DNA of 46,215 bases from Alphaproteobacteria bacterium (GTDB taxonomy: Bacteria > Pseudomonadota > Alphaproteobacteria > Bin65): contig JAJFFJ010000049.1 of the NCBI GenBank assembly GCA_021776685.1, positions 1 through 46,215 of the forward strand. The letters run 5' to 3'. Positions 44,266 to 46,215 of this stretch are shown piece by piece. Both the position numbers and the translations under genes were made by a program. Below the pieces are notes generated by a model. The model did not search any database. It worked only from the letters and a program-made list of their open reading frames with translations, and had not been told where the DNA came from. Position 1 is the first letter of the stretch; every line of letters starts with the position of its first letter.

Positions 44266-44820
44266 ATGAAGGGGCTTGTCGTCGCGGCCGGAATACTGGC
44301 CGCACTTGCTTTGCAGCCTGCCGCCGCGCAATCAAAAAGGGGCGCCGCGCTGAAGGACTTTTTCGGCGAATATGTGGGCAAAGCGGTCACCCGCAAGCCC
44401 GCCGCCCGCGACACCCGCGGCAAACGCAACCGGCAGGCCAATGTGGTGATCAGACCCGCAGGCCAGGGCGGCTTCAGGATTACATGGGTGACAATCCGGC
44501 GGGTTTCGGTCCTGGGCGCCAAGCGCAAGACCCGCTTCACGGAGATGACCTTCCTGCCGGCCGGCAAGCCCAACCGATGGCGCGCGACCCTCAGCAAGCC
44601 GCTGGCACAGGGTGGACCTCTGGCCCTCGCAGCCCTCAGTGGGCGGACCCTGACCATACATGTCCTGGCGTTGGACAGTCGCGGACGCCTCCATGCGGCT
44701 ACCTATCTTCGGTCGCTCTCGCGCACTGGACTGCACCTGGTGTTCCGCCGCGGTTTGAACAGCCTGCAGGTGCGCCGCGTGGCCGCGACCCTGAAACGGG
44801 TCAAAAGGACCAGGAATTAG
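44266..44820 (+). CDS. Secreted protein of unrecognised family, paralog 1
   Basis: The 184-residue protein has a signal peptide (MKGLVVAAGILAALALQPAAA, cleavage near residue 21) and a basic mature part. It shares with the two genes that follow a core of DFFGEYVGKAVTR (residues 31-43), GGFRITWVTIRR (68-79), PNRW (102-105), RLHAATYLRSLSRTGLHLVFRR (141-162, key: Y.R.L...G..L..RR) and a terminal LKR. It lacks the YYGL..RD insert present in the other two. The second ATG (44266) is favoured: AGGAG is 8 bp upstream of it and only 2 bp from the first. The fold may be beta-rich. I recognise no family. Confidence 0.82.
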   Translation: MKGLVVAAGILAALALQPAAAQSKRGAALKDFFGEYVGKAVTRKPAARDTRGKRNRQANVVIRPAGQGGFRITWVTIRRVSVLGAKRKTRFTEMTFLPAGKPNRWRATLSKPLAQGGPLALAALSGRTLTIHVLALDSRGRLHAATYLRSLSRTGLHLVFRRGLNSLQVRRVAATLKRVKRTRN

Positions 44821-44846
44821 TCCAGGTTCCGGGGAGGCATCGCGGC

Positions 44847-45398
44847 ATGGGTATATCAACACGCGGCGCGGCAGCGCTTTCGACAAGTCTCTGGCTGGCG
44901 TTGGCTCTGGTCGCCCTGCCAACGGCAGTGGTGGCCAAACAACCCACCATCAAAGCCTTTTTCGGCCATTTCGCAGGCAAGGGGATCACCAAATCCAGCG
45001 CGGCGGAATATTACGGACTGAACAACCGGGATATGGATGTGACCATCGCGGATTCCGGTGACGGCGGTTTCCAGGTATCCTGGAAGACAATCCGCCGCCG
45101 CAAGAAAGGCGCCAAGAAAGCCTCCACCGTAATGACCTTCGTCCCGGCGGAAATGAAAGGCCTGTGGCGCGCGAAAAAAAGCGGCAACATGTTGGCCGGC
45201 GAACGAATGGCCTGGGCGCGAATTCAAGGACGGGCCTTGCTGGTCTATGTCGCCGGCATTCGCAAGCAGACCGGGCGGCTGCATCTGTCCATCTATAGCC
45301 GGCGTCTCGCTCCGGCTGGATTGTATCTCCAATTCAGGCGTATTGAGGAGGGACGGCCGGTACGCTTTGTCGAGGCATTGCTGAAGCGAACCCGTTAG
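44847..45398 (+). CDS. Secreted protein of unrecognised family, paralog 2
   Basis: The 183-residue protein has a longer signal peptide (about residues 1-30, ending ALPTAVVA) and a mature region starting KQPTIKAFFGHFAGKGITKS, followed by YYGLNNRDMDVTI, GGFQVSWKTIRRR, GLWRAK, GRLHLSIYSRRL and LYLQFRR. It is clearly homologous to the genes on either side, with the closest match to paralog 3 through the YYGL/HYGL and RD.DV segments. GGGGAGG precedes the start by 9 bp. It starts 26 bp after paralog 1. No known domain is evident. Confidence 0.84.
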   Translation: MGISTRGAAALSTSLWLALALVALPTAVVAKQPTIKAFFGHFAGKGITKSSAAEYYGLNNRDMDVTIADSGDGGFQVSWKTIRRRKKGAKKASTVMTFVPAEMKGLWRAKKSGNMLAGERMAWARIQGRALLVYVAGIRKQTGRLHLSIYSRRLAPAGLYLQFRRIEEGRPVRFVEALLKRTR

Positions 45399-45453
45399 GT
45401 TGCATGCTGAATTCGTGGCGCGATGGGGCGCCGGTAGGAAAGAAAGGGATGCC

Positions 45454-46032
45454 ATGAAGAAAATTTTCTGGGCGCTCGCCGCAGTGGCACTGATGTCATC
45501 GCCAGGGCAGGCGCAAAAGAAGCCGGCTGCCGACCAGCCTGCCGGAAAGGCCGAGAGGCAGGAAAAAGTTGCCGTCTCGATCAAGGATTTCTACGGCCGC
45601 TATGTGGGCCGAGGCGTCACCAAAAGTCACGGCGCCAAACATTACGGACTGGCCGACCGTGACCTGGACGTGCAGATCGAGGCGGCCCCCAACGGCGGCT
45701 TCAAGCTGACCTGGACGACCATCCGCCGACGGGAGGGCAAAGCCAAGCGCCGCACGCAGCAGGCCATCGATTTCGTCTCCGCCGGCCAACCCAATCGCTG
45801 GAAGTCCAAAACGGCAGGAGACCTGTTGGGCGGCAAGCCTGTGATTTGGGCCCGGCTCGCGGACGCCCGTCTTTACGTCTATGTGGTGGAGACCAATCCC
45901 AAGACTGGCCGGTTCCAGGCTGCGGTCTATGTGCGCGAGTTGGTGCAGGACGGCATTCAACTGCGCGTCCGGCGGGTGCGTGATGGCGCCCCTGCCCGGG
46001 CTGTGGTCGCCTATCTGAAACGCGTGAAATAG
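45454..46032 (+). CDS. Secreted protein of unrecognised family, paralog 3
   Basis: The 192-residue protein has a short signal peptide (MKKIFWALAAVALMSSPGQA, cleavage near residue 20), a Lys/Ala/Gln-rich linker (21-40), then IKDFYGRYVGRGVTKS, HYGLADRDLDVQI, GGFKLTWTTIRRR, PNRWKSK, GRFQAAVYVREL and IQLRVRR, ending YLKRVK. It is the third member of the tandem family. The linker makes it the longest. GGAAAGAAAGGG precedes the start. A strong terminator follows, so the three genes probably form one unit. The cellular location is probably periplasmic or extracellular. Confidence 0.85.
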   Translation: MKKIFWALAAVALMSSPGQAQKKPAADQPAGKAERQEKVAVSIKDFYGRYVGRGVTKSHGAKHYGLADRDLDVQIEAAPNGGFKLTWTTIRRREGKAKRRTQQAIDFVSAGQPNRWKSKTAGDLLGGKPVIWARLADARLYVYVVETNPKTGRFQAAVYVRELVQDGIQLRVRRVRDGAPARAVVAYLKRVK

Positions 46033-46056
46033 CCCCGAAAATCAAGGGCGAAAGCC

Positions 46057-46097
46057 AGGCCGCCGTGGCATCTGCCAGGGCGGCCTTTGCTTTTTTC
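46057..46097 (+). terminator. Rho-independent terminator after the three-paralog cluster
   Basis: AGGCCGCC (46057-46064) pairs with GGCGGCCT (46079-46086), and the loop itself contains TGGCA/TGCCA, so the hairpin is extended. TTTGCTTTTTTC follows on the plus strand. It marks the end of the transcript that carries the paralogous genes. Confidence 0.92.
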
Positions 46098-46123
46098 TTG
46101 AACCAATTGCGGCGGCCCATTAT

Positions 46124-46139
46124 TTAACTTGTACGTTAA
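46124..46139. promoter_or_regulatory. Inverted-repeat operator of the ArsR-type gene
   Basis: TTAACTTGTACGTTAA has half-sites TTAAC and GTTAA separated by 6 bp. It sits 17 bp before the ATG of the ArsR-type gene and likely binds that dimeric repressor to control its own transcription. Confidence 0.65.
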
Positions 46140-46156
46140 CTAATGTGATCGCCTTC

Positions 46157-46215
46157 ATGACCACCGCAGATCCCCTCAGCACTGTATTCTCGGCGCTGGC
46201 CGACCCGACCCGCCG
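46157..46215 (+). CDS. ArsR family transcriptional regulator (partial, first 19 residues)
   Basis: The fragment reads MTTADPLSTVFSALADPTR to the window edge. The VFSALADPTR start of the first helix is typical of ArsR/SmtB winged-helix repressors. In proteobacteria this subtype is often followed by an SRPBCC gene, which would lie outside the window. An operator-like inverted repeat precedes it. The metal or ligand cannot be known from this fragment. Confidence 0.8.
   Translation, partial: MTTADPLSTVFSALADPTR

Noticed and set aside
1-46215. CRISPR arrays, prophages or transposons
   Set aside because: No spaced direct repeats of CRISPR size, no integrase, transposase, phage structural or terminal inverted repeats were seen; the only island-like part is the restriction-modification unit.

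Overview
The window looks like a chromosomal segment of a GC-rich alphaproteobacterium, probably of a Rhodospirillales-like lineage. This is inferred from the gene content: a petABC bc1 operon, glutathione-dependent formaldehyde oxidation, an efp/inositol-phosphatase/MotA-OmpA run, an Mla-type cassette with a STAS-MlaE fusion, rplY-pth-ychF, and short intergenic gaps with many ATGA overlaps. I saw no phage, transposase, integrase or CRISPR array. Left part (1-11.1 kb): a truncated Old Yellow Enzyme gene, a zinc-independent MDR oxidoreductase, a fatty acid desaturase, tRNA-Val(GAC) beside a degenerate duplicate of its flank, an N-formylglutamate amidohydrolase/GNAT/phenylalanine hydroxylase group, a 590-bp gap that appears to hold a minus-strand small RNA, a four-gene MCE lipid-transport operon, and a class V aminotransferase with no normal start codon at its expected N-terminus. 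Middle part (11.1-36.2 kb): rpmE opposite an MsbA-like ABC exporter; a long minus-strand run (motor/OmpA pair, inositol phosphatase, efp, and frmA/fghA for formaldehyde with a DMT transporter and a DUF2000 protein between them); a DUF1508 protein, a gamma-glutamyltransferase and a CASTOR/POLLUX-type channel; a 42-residue membrane protein behind an operator-like palindrome; thiE, fbaB, an unknown gene and a GST; then rplY-pth-ychF followed by three small enzymes; and mtnP coupled to a class II aldolase/dehydrogenase fusion. Right part (36.2-46.2 kb): an AT-richer island encodes an EcoRII-like restriction enzyme, Vsr and a Dcm-like methyltransferase, which form a complete restriction, methylation and mismatch-repair unit. 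It lies next to the petABC operon and its strong terminator. trmL and hemF follow, with a 14-bp tandem duplication at the hemF start. The window closes with three tandem paralogous secreted proteins of a family I do not recognise, behind a 12-bp tandem repeat and ahead of a strong terminator, and then the first codons of an ArsR-type regulator with its operator. The three-paralog secreted cluster and the candidate pseudoknotted small RNA at about 6.0 kb are the strongest candidates for something undescribed.
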